Assembly (NCBI GenBank): GCA_963580455.1
Contig: OY756970.1
Span: 2,418,001-2,482,000, forward strand
DNA: 64,000 nucleotides
Reading direction: 5' to 3'
From: Euonymus europaeus
Lineage: Eukaryota > Streptophyta > Magnoliopsida > Celastrales > Celastraceae
Below, in pieces: positions 25,451 to 37,136 of this stretch. The notes under the pieces are model-generated. The model saw nothing but the letters and a program-made list of their open reading frames with translations. It was not told the origin of the DNA and did no database searches. Each line of letters opens with the position of its first letter. The stretch's first letter is position 1. A program made the translations under genes and the position numbers.

Positions 25451-25840
25451 ATCGCTTTATGGGCATGCGACAAGTATGGAGGATATTAGATTTTCCTCGA
25501 ACCTAAATAAGACTAAAAAGCTATCAGGTAGTATGTGGTGTCTTTGATCCTCTGAAAGATGTTGGTTTGGTTTCTTGCCTGTGGAGCTGCTTGTTATTGC
25601 TCTTGGTTGCTGCTTCTTAATTTGATGTTTGGGGTCTTCGTGGGGTGCTGGAGTTTCGTTTAGTTTTTGTTTAGGATCCTTATAGCTGTCTTGTTGTGTT
25701 GTTTTGGTTGGATTTATTCCTATTGGCTCCTCCTTCCAAGCTGGTTGGTTATATTGATTTTTTTTTTTATCAATGCTGTTGACAAAGTTATCAAATGTAA
25801 CAAGTGGTAACTAAGCTTTGCTGTTTTATGAATAACAAGA
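25451..25840 (+). other. NLR-A 3' flank, duplicated behind NLR-B
   Basis: From just before the stop codon this sequence is almost identical to 28603-29002, with only a handful of substitutions. It is clearly less similar to the NLR-C flank (44123-44500), which has indels. It probably includes the 3' UTR. No gene is seen. Confidence 0.6.
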
Positions 25841-26074
25841 GTGTGTGATGAGGCTTGTAGCAATGGTCTCAAAATTGGTTATTTTGGTAGCTCCATTGAT
25901 GTTATGCTCAATGAAAGGCCAGTAAAGAAGCTCCGGGAGCTACAAAGAAAAAAACCGCGACGGAATTTAACTGAGTTACGTAGTTTCAATGAGAGGATAG
26001 AGGAGAAGTTTGTAGAGGGACATCCATTTACGAGATGTGTAGCAAGATTTACAGTGCAATTAGAGGTAGGATAA
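25841..26074 (+). pseudogene. 77-residue conserved segment, function unknown
   Basis: An open frame of 77 codons (starts MCDEACSNGLKIGYFG, ends FTVQLEVG) whose translation is identical to the one at 29003-29236. It is rich in charged residues (RKKPRRN, NERIEEKF). The sequence 'gag|gtagg' near its end could be a splice donor, so it may be one exon of a captured gene fragment. I do not recognise the family. It sits in a duplicated repeat block with a decayed third copy at 15685. It may not be expressed. Confidence 0.4.
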
Positions 26075-26189
26075 GGGTTCAAAATTTAAATTTAATTCAC
26101 TTATGCCACGTGTCTGTCACATCATTAACGTAAAAATAATTAAAAATACAAATCATCTATTTAACGTCATGTAAGTGCGGTCGGAATAT

Positions 26190-26480
26190 CCCATGAGGGG
26201 TTTGTAGGTATTTTAGAGGTACTGCAAAACCTATTATTTTCGAAAGGTTCATATCTATTTTAGTTTTTTATCTTTAGTTTGGGCTTTATGTTTTATGTGG
26301 GCTTGGCCCATGTAGTATTTTAGTTTTATTAACCCTTGTTTCCTTGTGTGGAGGTATGCTTTTCATATTGAACAATTATCTGGAACCCTAAAATGCCATG
26401 TGAGTGATATTTTCCCTGCCTCCTTGCTGCTCATTCAGCTGAGGCTTGCCTCTTCATAGGCTAGTTACGTCAAGTGGTAT
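26190..26480 (+). mobile_element. gypsy leader/LTR remnant with primer-binding-like site
   Basis: The stretch before the gag remnant has 'tttagtttgggctttatg' and ends with 'tggtattaga' at 26475-26484. That resembles the initiator-tRNA primer site TGGTATCAGA of gypsy elements. It is duplicated at 29330-29645. Confidence 0.5.
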
Positions 26481-26499
26481 TAGAGGTGAAGGATTGTCG

Positions 26500-27436
26500 C
26501 CTTCCTCTACCATGGCTGGAAATTTGAAGAAACCTAAAGGCTTGTCCATTTTCGACTTACCCCGTCTTACTACACCTTCTGATTCTCTGCATGATTCCAC
26601 CTCTTTGTGGCCTGCTCTAAATTTCCTTAAAGCCCGATTAAACCACAAGCTAGAACAGTGCGATCGCAAACTGGAACAATCATTGTCCGCCTTTACTGCT
26701 GACATTCACCAAACTTTAACAAACCTTCTTGGGTGCTCTCTTGAAGTGCACACACTAGGTCCTTTGTCTTCTCATGGCCCCATTCGTGGTCGTGGCGGAA
26801 GTTCTTCTCACCCCTGGAATCGGTCAACGTTCAATGGGCCCTTCCATGAAGTTTTCACTAGTGGTTTCGCCCCTAAAACCCCGCCACCTCTGTTTGGTTC
26901 TGTGGGGGAGGTTGAAGTCTAAGCTCTTCTTTGGAATGTGCAACCACCACCAGACTCCACTTTTTTCTCGTGGTGGAGATTTCTACACTAGTCAGGGTAA
27001 ACTTAAAATGGAAATGGGTGAATTTGATGGTTATTTACACATCGAGGACTTCCTTGGCTGGCTTGATAATGTTGATTTTTTTTTTGAATGTATGGGTGTG
27101 GAAGAACATATGAAGTGTCGATTTGTTTCATAAAAACTCAAAAGGGGTGCCCGAATATGGTGGAAACAACTCCAAGCTGGGAGACAACTGGAAGGACTTG
27201 AACCTGTATCTTCTTGGCGATGCATAAAATAGCTACACCATAAGAGAATCTTGCCTATCACTTTTTTGCAAACCCTTTATCTTTAATGTCTCAACTGCAA
27301 GCAAGGTTCATGCAGTATTGTTAAAGAATGTATTATAAAGGAGTTTTACCAATTGGGGCTCGTGCAAATTTATCTGAGGATGAGGGACAGAAACTTGCTC
27401 GGTATATTGGTGGTTTGTCAGCTCCAATCCAAGAGA
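26500..27436 (+). pseudogene. Ty3/gypsy gag remnant (copy A)
   Basis: The translation in pieces gives a gag N-terminus (MAGNLKKPKGLSIFDLP), then after frame changes KLKMEMGEFDGYLHIEDFLG, ECMGVEEHMKCRFVS and QLGARANLSEDEGQKLARYI. These match the retrotransposon gag domain. Frameshifts occur near 26920 and stops near 27131. It ends abruptly at the LTR-like sequence at 27439. It is not functional. Confidence 0.8.
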
Positions 27437-27438
27437 GG

Positions 27439-28194
27439 TGTTGGGTTTAAAAAATACCCTACTAGCAAGTGCACTAGTCGAAGGGATAGCACAAGTAGTC
27501 AGTAGAGATCGTATCCACAGAGACAGAGTTATAATTGATCCAAATGTTTATTTGTATATATTTACGGACTATGCAAGAAATTAAAGTTCCACTCAAGTTG
27601 ATTGGGTTTACAATTGAATAAGAATGCAAGCAAGAAAAGTAAAGTGTTTTTGGAATTTTTGTATTGAAGAATGCAAATGCTAATGCAATGAATTCAAGTA
27701 GAAGAATGAAGCACCAAGACTTCGGAATCCACCAAGGGTCAATGATGTGCAAACACAACCAATTCACTCACACATTTATCAATCCGGGTATAACGAATCC
27801 GTACCCAAGTCGGTTTTAGCGCACTCAAGCCAATTTCCCTCATATCAATCACTAGCCATCTTATTGGTCTAGGTTGGATGTTCCTATCAACATTCTAGCC
27901 ATCTTATTGGTCTAGATATGCATAAGAATTCATGAAAGTTCAATGGAAATAGGATTCATACAAACTTGTTCCAAACCTAATGGAAACAACAATTGCAATC
28001 TAAGGTCCCAAGAAGCATGATTAAATAGATATTTCACCATCTACAAAATCCATCAAACAAATCCATTCGAAACCCTAAGTGGTGATCAAGCACAAAGAGT
28101 AAGAAGAATCCATAATAATCATAGAAACCAAATATTTATACCAAAAAAGATTCACATATAAACAAATCAATTCATACAACCATCATTCAACCCA
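27439..28194. mobile_element. LTR-like block at the junction of gag-A and NLR-B
   Basis: It begins TGTTGGGTT and ends AACCCA, so it has TG..CA termini with a short inverted repeat, and is 756 bp long. It has no open frame. Inside is 'gcaagtgcactagtcgaagg', a word that recurs in plant retrotransposons. The flanks differ (gagg on the left, gcactt on the right), so there is no target duplication. It joins a gag remnant to the middle of an NLR LRR region. Confidence 0.6.
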
Positions 28195-28612
28195 GCACTT
28201 CAAAGAAGGTGGATTTCAGAAGCTGAAGTTACTAAAACTCTTGGAGTTGAAAGAATTAAAGATGCTAATGATATACGAGGGAGCATTGCCACTTGTAGAA
28301 AATCTTCACATTGGTTGTTCACAATTGATGGAGGTGCCATCCGGAATCCAATACTTGAGAATGCTTGAGAATCTGGAATTGTACGATATGCCCAAAGAAT
28401 TTATAGAGACTTTACTACCAAATTGTGGCAAGAATAATTGGATGATTGCACATGTACTAGTCGTTTGGGTCAACATTAAGCGTCAAGGGAGACTTCATAA
28501 TTCATACAGTCTTCAGTCTCTGAAGATGTCTGAAATTGCTCCTACTACAAAGCACTCAACCGGTCCATCTTCTTCACCAAAGAATAAGAAGGGGCGGACT
28601 GGGTTTTGGTGA
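28195..28612 (+). pseudogene. NLR-B: 3'-terminal fragment of an RPM1-like NLR
   Basis: It encodes the last ~139 residues of the NLR family here, from HFKEGGFQKLKLL to the stop after KGRTGFW. The CC, NB-ARC and most LRRs are missing. The 5' edge is the LTR-like block ending at 28194. Diagnostic residues side with NLR-C (EGALPL, FIETLL, KRQGRL, LKMSEIA, SSSPKN), but the last residue block GFW and everything after the stop side with NLR-A. It is a truncated, mosaic pseudogene. Confidence 0.9.
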
Positions 28613-29002
28613 ATCGCTTTATGGGCATGCGACAAGTATGGAGGATATTAGATTTTCCTCGAACCTAAATAAGACTAAAAAGCTATCAGGTAGTATGTGG
28701 TGTCTTTGATCCTCTGAAAGATGTTGGTTTGGTTTCTTGCCTGTGGAGCTGCTTGTTATTGCTCTTGGTTGCTGCTTCTTAATTTGATGTTTGGGGTCTT
28801 CGTGGGGTGCTGGAGTTGTGTTTAGTTTTTGTTTAGGATCCTTATAGCAGTCTTGTTGTGTTGTTTTGGTTGGATTTATTCCTATTGGCTCCTCCTTCCA
28901 AGCTGTTTGGTTATATTGATTTTTTTTTTTATCAATGCTGTTGACAAAGTTATCAAATGTAACAAGTGGTAACTAAGCTTTGCTGTTTTATGAATAACAA
29001 GA

Positions 29003-29236
29003 GTGTGTGATGAGGCTTGTAGCAATGGTCTCAAAATTGGTTATTTTGGTAGCTCCATTGATGTTATGCTCAATGAAAGGCCAGTAAAGAAGCTCCGGGA
29101 GCTACAAAGAAAAAAACCGCGACGGAATTTAACTGAGTTACGTAGTTTCAATGAGAGGATAGAGGAGAAGTTTGTAGAGGGACATCCATTTACGAGATGT
29201 GTAGCAAGATTTACAGTGCAATTAGAGGTAGGATAA
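29003..29236 (+). pseudogene. 77-residue conserved segment, second copy
   Basis: The translation is identical to the copy at 25841-26074, in the same position behind an NLR 3' end. The perfect match reflects a recent duplication rather than proven selection. The flanking sequence begins to differ just after it, with a 6-bp indel near 29245. Confidence 0.4.
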
Positions 29237-29329
29237 GGGTTCAAAATTTAATTCACTTATGCCACGTGTCTGTCACATCATTAACGTAAAAATAATTAAA
29301 AATAAAAACCATCTATTTAACGTCATGTA

Positions 29330-29645
29330 GGTGCGGTCGGAATATCCCATCAGGGGTTTGTAGGTATTTTAGAGGTACTGCAAAACCTATTATTTTCCAC
29401 AGGTTCATATCTATTTTAGTTTTTTTATCTTTAGTTTGGGCTTTATGTTTTATGTGGGCTTGGCCCGTGTAGTATTTTAGTTTTATTAGCCCCTTTTTCC
29501 TTCTGTGGAGACATGTTTTTTGTCTTTTTGATATTGAACAATTATCCAAAACCCTAAAATGCCATGTGAGTGATATTTTCCCTGCCTCCTTGCTGCTTAT
29601 TCAGCTGAGGCTTGAAGAGGCTAGTTACGTCAAGTGGTATTAGAG
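29330..29645 (+). mobile_element. gypsy leader/LTR remnant, second copy
   Basis: It duplicates 26190-26480, including 'tggtattaga' at 29635-29644, with scattered substitutions. Confidence 0.5.
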
Positions 29646-29669
29646 GCGAAGGATTGTCGCCTGCCTCTA

Positions 29670-30665
29670 CCATGGCTGGAAATTCGAAGAAACCTAAAGG
29701 CTTGTCCATTTTCGACCTACCCCTTTTTACTACACCTTCTGATTCTCTGCATGATTCCACCTCTTTGTGGCTTGCCCTAGATTTCCTTGAAGCCCGATTG
29801 AACCACAAGCTAGAACAGCGCGATCCCAAACTGGAACAATCACTGTCCGCCTTTACTACATTCACCAAACTTTAACGAACCTTCTAGAGTGCTCTACTGA
29901 AGTGCACACACCAGATCCTTTATGGTCTTCTCATGGCCCCATTCGTGGTCGTGGCGGCAGTTCTTCTCACCCCTGGAATCGGTCGACGTTCAATGGGCCC
30001 TCCCATGAAGTTTTCACCAGTGACTTCGCCCCTAAAACCCGCTACCTCTATTTGGTTCAATGGGGGAGGTTGAAGTCGAAGCTCCTCCTTGGAATGTGCA
30101 GTACCACCACCATACTCCACTTTTTCCTCGTGGTGGAGATTTCTACACTGGTCAGGGTAAACTTAAAATGAAAATGGGTGAATTTGATGGTTATTTACAC
30201 ATTGAGGACTTCCTTGGCTGGCTTGATAATGTTGAGAATTTTTTTGAATGTATGGGTGTGGAAGAACATATGAAGTGCCGATTTGTTTCGTAAAAACTCA
30301 AAGGGGGTGCCCGGATGTGATGGAAACAACTCCAAGCTGTGAGACAACTGGAAGGACTTGAGCCTGTACCTTCTTGGCGATGTATGAAATAGCTACACCA
30401 TAACCCTTTATCTTCAATGTCTCAACTGCAAGCAAGGTTCATGCAGTACTGTTAAAGAATATATAGAGGAGTTTTACCAATTGGGGCTCGTGCAAATTTA
30501 TCCGAGGATGAGGGACAGAAACTTGCTCGGTATATTAATTGGTGGTTTATCTTCTCCAGTCTAAGAGAGGCTCGAACTGACTTCTATGTGAAGAGCTTGA
30601 ATGAAGTTGTTACTCTTGACTTCAAGAGTGAACAACATTTGCAACGCTCCATTTCTCGGGGACAA
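29670..30665 (+). pseudogene. Ty3/gypsy gag remnant (copy B)
   Basis: It is a duplicate of the remnant at 26500-27436 with independent indels. It begins MAGNSKKPKGLSIFDLP. Later pieces read KLKMKMGEFDGYLHIEDFLG and MKSLNEVVTLDFKSEQHLQ. It extends about 100 bp further than copy A because no LTR-like block interrupts it. From 30665 the sequence matches the old target region around 16390-16500 and 20373-21000. Confidence 0.8.
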
Positions 30666-31813
30666 AAATGTGATTGACTAAGCTTATGGACTCAACCTTG
30701 CATGTAGTAGCTCACGTATAGCTTATTAATTAGGACTTTATCCTATCAATTGACATAACGAAACTGAATGACATATAAAAAAATGTCCAATTTTTCTCAC
30801 ACAATCAATAACGATTGCCCAAAAAGAACAAAATCGGGCAAAAAAATTTGGTTCGCGAGTACAATATTGATTTATGCTCATAAAGTCGTATTTATAGAAA
30901 TGCATTTTTTTTGGGGTTTACTAGTGAGAAAATATGGATACAAAAATATCAAAAGTGCGACACAATATTTACGAGAAAAACCCAATCAGGGAAAAACCTC
31001 GAGTGTTTGTAGCCATCAACATTTGAAGCAATCTACAATTCAAAAAGGGGTACTAGAATATCCCTAGAGCTAGGATCCACATCACCTACACTAGTTTCTT
31101 ACTCGATTCACTTGATACACCTAACCACAAGTAGATTCTTCCAACGATACTCGAGAGTCGCACTGAAGTCTTCAAGCTCCAAGAACATACAAGAATGCCC
31201 TCAAAGTATGATGCAAGAATGCATGAATTTTATCAACATCAAAACTCTCTCAAGAAAACATGAAACGGTTCAGAATAGGCAAGTAAAAGACTTAGGATTG
31301 TTTGGTTACCAAATGCAATATATATGACATGTGTAGGAACCAATAAAACCCTAGATAATGGTCTAAAATATATGCATAAAATTAACGCAGGAAATTAGGA
31401 AAAATATTGTTTCCTAATCTTGGAATTAAGGCCATAAAAGAAATATTTCCTTACTTTAAGGATGTTGTACCCCATTTTTGCCCGGACCCCAAAAATAAAA
31501 ATTCAAAATTGAGATAAATTCATCTAATTTAAAATAAAGCTTAGTCCAAACTAAATTCGGGCCCAAATATTGGTCATTTGATTGCAACCCAGTCCATTAT
31601 TTAAAGCCTGGTCTATCAATAGTCCAAAATCCAAATTATTTGTTGAGCCTGGCCCAATAAGTCATTTAAATCTTAAACAAAATGGATCCAGGAATTGACC
31701 CACTACATACATGTGAATCTTAAAGGCAAGGCCCGGCCCGAACTTAAACATGAACCCTAACACCAAAAAAGAAAAACGCAGAGAGACGAAAAGCAGGGGA
31801 GAGGCGCCGTTGG

Positions 31814-33453
31814 GAGAAATTTGTAAAATTGACCCAGTTGAAAAGTGAAATTGGAGAAATAACTCAGTTATAAATTTTTAAGAAAAATAACATAATTCTC
31901 TCTTAAAATGACTAAAACACCCTTAATATTATAAAGTAGGTCATTCGCAACACTCAAACGCTCCATTTTGCTCAACTCACGTCCGACAACTTCCTCTCAC
32001 ACCGATCAAGCTTCTCCGACGACAAAACGACTCCTTCGGTGACCATTTTTACGAGTCGATTCGATCATCTCTGTCTCAATAGCTTGCTTACTTAGATTAT
32101 TGGTTGAGCAAATTATTTTTTTTAGTCGAGCAAACTTTTATTTGGTTGATCAAATATGCTTTCTGGTTGAGCGAACTTTTAATTGGTTGAGCAAAAAAAA
32201 TTTGTCGAGCAAACTTTTACTTGGTGGAGCAAATCTGTTTTATGGTTGAGCAAAACAAAATTTAGTCGAACAAAGTTTTACTTGGTTGAGTAAATCTGTT
32301 TTGTGTTTGTGCGAACTTTTACTTGGTTGAGCAAAAATGTTTTTGTGGTTGAGCATACTTTTAATTGGTCGAGCAAAAAAAAATTTTGGTCAAGCAGTTG
32401 GTTGAGCAAACTTTTAATTGGTTGAGCAAAATTTTACTTGATTGAGAAAATATGTTTTGTGGTCGTGCAAACTTTTATTTGGTTAAGCAAATCTGTTTTG
32501 TGAATTTTTGTTTGGTCAAGCAGTTGGTTGAGCAAAATTTTACTTGATTGAACAAATCTGTTTTGTGGTTGAGCAGACTTTTTTGTGGTCGAACAAATTT
32601 TTATTTGGTTAAGCAAATCTGTTTTGTGGTTAAACAAACTTTTACTTGGTTGAACAAACTTTTTTAGTGGTTGAGCAGACTTTTAATTGGTCGAGCAAAA
32701 ATTTTTTCAGTCAAGCAGACTTTTACTTGGTTGAACAAACTTTTAATTGATTGAGCAAAATTTTACTTGGTTGAGCAAACTTTTTACTTGATTGGACAAA
32801 TTTATGTTTGTGGTTGAGCAAACTATTTACTAGGTTAAACATGTTTTTAATTGGTTGAGCAAACTATTTACTTGGTCTAGCATATTTTTAAAAATTTACT
32901 CAACCACAAAACAATTTTGCTCGACCAAATAAAAATTGCTCAACCACAAAACAACTTTGCTCGACCAAGTAAAAATTTACTCAACCACAAAACAACTTTA
33001 CTCTAAAAATAGGCTCAACCAAAACAAACTTTTGCTCAACCATATAAACTAAATGCTTGACCAACTAAATATATTGTGAACACTGAAAGACGAATTTTAC
33101 GAAAAATTTAGCCTACTTTCATAAAAAAAATGTGACCTCACTTGATTTTTTATGTCTGTAGAGACCTGAAACAAAAATATCTTCATTTTGAAGACAAAAT
33201 CTAAACAAGAACACAAATAGGCTGTAGATATCTGAATGTGTTGATATCAAAAGTGAGGAGTGAAGAGTGAGGAATGAGCAGGTTAGGTACAGAGCGAAAA
33301 AGGTTGACGAAGGAGTTGCCTTTTGTTTTATTCTTCAAAAAAAGGGTATTTTGGTCTCAAAAAATTTAAATGAGGTCATTTCACCGATTATTTTAGGGAC
33401 GATGTTATTTTGTCAGTTTGACTTTTCAACTAGGTCATTTTTACAAATTTTCC
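31814..33453. mobile_element. MULE-like (Mutator) non-autonomous element
   Basis: An exact 9-bp target duplication CGCCGTTGG flanks it (31805-31813 and 33454-33462), the Mutator hallmark. The terminal inverted repeats are about 33 bp at high identity ('aaatttgtaaaa', 'agttgaaaagt') and weaker out to about 110 bp. It is 1640 bp with no transposase. The interior is mostly a degenerate minisatellite. Confidence 0.85.
32100..33060. repeat. degenerate minisatellite 'ggttgagcaaacttttact', inverted near 32885
   Basis: About 35-40 imperfect units built on 'ggttgagcaaa' plus 'cttttaattggttgagc' run on the + strand to about 32880. Then the reverse complement ('ctcaaccacaaaacaa', 'gctcgaccaa') continues to about 33050. 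The whole lies inside the MULE-like element. The inverted end could fold back on the main array. There is no stable open frame. Confidence 0.85.
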
Positions 33454-34094
33454 CGCCGTTGGCTGGAAGAGAAGAGGAAAGAGGAGAAGAGAGAGAGATG
33501 CGTCGGAAAATGAGGAAGAAAACCGTTGGCTGGTAGAGAAAATGGAAAGAGGAGGGAGGCGCCGGAAGTTAAGGAGAGAGAGATGCCAGAAAGGAAAGAG
33601 ATCAAGGGAAAAAGGAAAGCTTCAGAGGAGGAATGAATTTCCGAAAAAGAGAGATATTGGGGATTTGTTTTAGGTGGAATTTAGGCAAGAAAGGAAAGAA
33701 GTTATTGGTGATTCTAATTTGGTGGAGGAGAATGAGGAGTTCCATGGTATAAAGAGGGGGCTCGGTCATATATTTGAGGGGGACTTTTTCTGGGCTTCTG
33801 GATTTTTGGTTTTTAAGGGGGGCTTTTTTTTCTTCATTTCGATTTTTCGGGGGAGTTTCTCTGGTTTTCTGGGTAGGGGTCTTTTCTTAGTTCTCTGTTT
33901 TTGGGGGTGGTTTATCTCTTTCTTCTTTCCTTCGGTTTTTCGGGGGAATTTTCTGTGATTTTTTTTACTTGTTTCTTCTTGCTTCCGATTTTTCTGGGGG
34001 GTTTTTTTTTAGGAGACCCATCTCTATTTCTATGAATTCTTTGTGACCTGAAACCTAGCTTCTCTAAAGCCACCCTCCATTCCGACGCCCACCT

Positions 34095-35980
34095 GCTGGC
34101 AAGACTGGTACATCGCCTAAGAGCATGTCGTCATTCAGCCCCTGGATCTTAACAGTTGGTGCTGCTTTGCATGACAGAATATATACTAATTCTATAGCCC
34201 TTGGCAATGATGTAACCATTAACGGGGTTGGACTTGCACCTGGAACAAATGGAGATCAAATTGGCACTATAACGCCCCATCCCATGGAACTAGATTTATC
34301 CTCTCCTATCAACAGAGCTACTCCTTGTAACCCCAACTATGAAACAACACCCTATCTATTACTAATAATTAAATCTTAACAAAACTCAATAAATAAAGTA
34401 GTCTCTAAATCTTTAAATAGATACTAACCAATAACCGTTCGTCAAGTACATATCAAAGCACACCCAAATAATTCCACGTTAATTACGCCATAACAAACCT
34501 GTGGTTAACCGCTTATTCAAATAAACGCGAAGTTCTAAACACCAATTATAATACTTAATTAATTTTATTCCACTAATTTCCCTCGAACATGCCACCTCAA
34601 CATGAGCAACCGGTTGAGATTTCCATTCAACATTCTCCTATAGAATATTTTTCCTGTCGAATCATTTATTCTTTCTCCTCTCTTTTTCTTTTCAATTTAG
34701 TACCCTAACCTTTTGCTTTAACAGTACACCCTCCCTGTAGCAGCAGTATTACTAGGTTTATAAAAGTTTCATCACATGTGTAATTCTTTGCATGATGCCA
34801 TGTCGTGTCATGCATAATTCTTGAAACTGACAAGCAAAACATATAAATCCAATACAAAACTTCATAACATTATGCTCGATAATAATTCATACACCACATT
34901 ACTAATAAATATACATTTAAATATAAACACAAAAAACCCAAAACATCATGCATTTATTTTGTGACACTGTTGAGATGTTACTTACCTGATACCCTTTCGT
35001 ACTCCCACTAATTCGATTATAAAACAAATGACTCCTGAAATCCATAATACTCCTGAAATCCATAATACGCACATCCATTAGTAACTTATTTACAATTAAT
35101 CATTTATTTATATATTTATTATTTTATTTTATTTTCTGGTAAACCGGGTCATCACCTTGAACTAGGTCGGGTTGACCCGGTTGACCGTCCATCCTTCACG
35201 GGTCACAGATCCATTTCACTGAGAACCAGGTCACCGTCGTTTCGTCGGCGGTAACACGCACGACAGCCCCCCATCGATAGCCAGTGAGCCGGCGAATCTA
35301 GCGGCGGTAGTGGTTACCTGATTGGTGACCGAAGTAGAACAAATTGAAGCAAGGAAGGTGCGGCCGCCGTGTGTTCTTTCTCGCCATAACTCAGTGGTGG
35401 CTCCTCCGTTTCGTACGCAAGTAGCACCGCTCGATTTCCCTCACCGTCCTCTTCACACCTACACCAAGATCGCCTGAAACCGTCACCTCTTCCGCCGAAA
35501 TGGTTTCCGTCGCCGTCCCCCTCTCTCTCTTTCTCCAGTAGCGTTTTAGGGTTTTGTCCTCGGTAACCGTGTCCTTTGTATTATTTTATTATCCACTGAT
35601 TTGACCCTTTTACCCTTAGCTCCGTTACCCTTCCCTCTACCAACCCTACATTATACACTACGCACCAATTAATGGTTTCTTCTATATATTTTTATTAAAT
35701 TTTTTAAATTTGTTACAATATGTTTCAACTCCAGTTTTGTCGATTCCAATACCCGTAATATTTAACAATCCCCCATTGTCATAAAATTTCATATTAAATC
35801 ACCACCTAATATGACCTTACTGTAATATGTGAGTTAACTATGAATCTGGGGTGTTACAGGCTTTGATCAAAATATGGCGCAGGGAAACCTCTTAATCTGT
35901 AGCTATTCAATCCGGTTTGTGCTTGGGCTCTCTGCCACAGAACAGGCTTCACAAACAGCTAAAAACCTCGGTGCATGTCA
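34095..35980 (+). pseudogene. subtilisin-like protease gene fragment, split by an LTR
   Basis: Two pieces of a plant subtilase are visible. Piece one (34095-34267) reads AGKTGTSPKSMSSFSPWILT then VGAALHDRIYTNSIALGN. This follows the catalytic-region layout before the protease-associated domain. Piece two (35862-35980) reads FDQNMAQGNLLICSYSIRF then VLGLSATEQASQTAKNL, the start of that domain. About 40 residues expected between them are missing, and a 1.59-kb LTR lies there instead. No signal peptide, propeptide or catalytic residues remain. It looks closest to the SBT2 type. It is non-functional. Confidence 0.75.
34268..35858 (-). mobile_element. solo LTR-like insertion in the subtilase fragment
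   Basis: On the minus strand it begins TGTAACACCCCAG and ends GGGGCGTTATA, the common 'TGTAAC-CCCC' plant LTR terminus with a decayed last base. A 5-bp target duplication is not exact (ggcac and ggctt). It is 1591 bp, with a GC-rich CT-repeat zone (35390-35580), and no coding domain is present. Confidence 0.6.
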
Positions 35981-37136
35981 ATTCCTTTCAATATGGTACA
36001 GATTAATATGGTAATTGAAAAGATATAAATGTTCTGTGGTGCCAATATTTTAGAATTCTTCGATGTGTTGTTGATGCTTTTGTTTACTGTGAATGGGGAT
36101 TCCTGTCATTTACTTGCATTCTAGAGCTGATAGATTATTTAATTTTTGTCAAGTTCGATGAGAAGTTATCCAAAACATATAACAAACATTTTGATTTAGA
36201 ATTTCATTACTCTTATTGGTATCTTGGGTTCTTGCTTGCAACTAGAGGGGCTGGTGGTTATGAATGGTACTTGCTGGTAGAAGATGTCTTATATGGTGTA
36301 ATGATGGGAATTATTGTGTTGATACACAAAATAAGGCGAACATGATAGAAATTTATATTGATTTGTGTATCATGGTTTATCAAGGAACTTGTCTGGAATG
36401 GGAAACGTAATAAATTGGAAAAAGGTATATTGTGCTATAAATAAAATTCATATAGTGATGACGTACGTATATACCTACTATTTGTCTTCTTTGTTATATG
36501 AATTTATATATGCTTATAGGATACATGAACCTAGGGTGCTGGCTGTTTTTAGGAACTATGAGATGAATGCTTTGAATTTTGATGAATTAATTGTTCAGGA
36601 TTGTGTTTATCAATTCGATATTATAGAGGAATCTGATCGTGGTTTGGTTATTTATTTGCTCAGTGCATTAGTCTTTAATTGACTTGAGTTAAATTGGAAA
36701 TATTTTGTACTCGTTGGTGAAGGCCCTAATTATTATATTGAAGGTGTATCCGATGATGGAACCAACGGGGAAGCATTGGATGCAATCCCGACGTGATTCT
36801 TGAAGAAATGATTTTACGGAACTCATACCATCGGATGGAAAAGGGTTTCACGAAGTATAATGTGGAGCTTTTAATATAATAATTTTTTCGATAATAAATC
36901 ATTTTTTTAATCATACTAATTTAATAGTATGGTTAAAATGATAAATTTTCCAAATAAAAACGAGAACCGAGTCCCTCTTATGTGTGCTTATTATTTTTAT
37001 TATATGTTGATGATGTGTTTTATTTAAGATGCGTTTTTCCATGCAATGTGATTTTGTGTAAATTGTATGATTTAAAGTGTTAATATATTTGAATTGAGAT
37101 TTGCGATAATTCAATATCGTATAATCCACAAAACTC

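Noticed and set aside
32100..33060. Repeat array considered as a CRISPR-like array
   Set aside because: Units are contiguous and degenerate with no unique spacers, in plant DNA, inside a transposon.
33674..33958. 94-codon frame rich in F and G
   Set aside because: Composition artefact of a G/T-rich part of the Ogre/Tat-like LTR.
36365..36682. 105-codon frame MYHGLSRNL
   Set aside because: No recognisable domain, lies within repeat-derived DNA, and no promoter or splice support.
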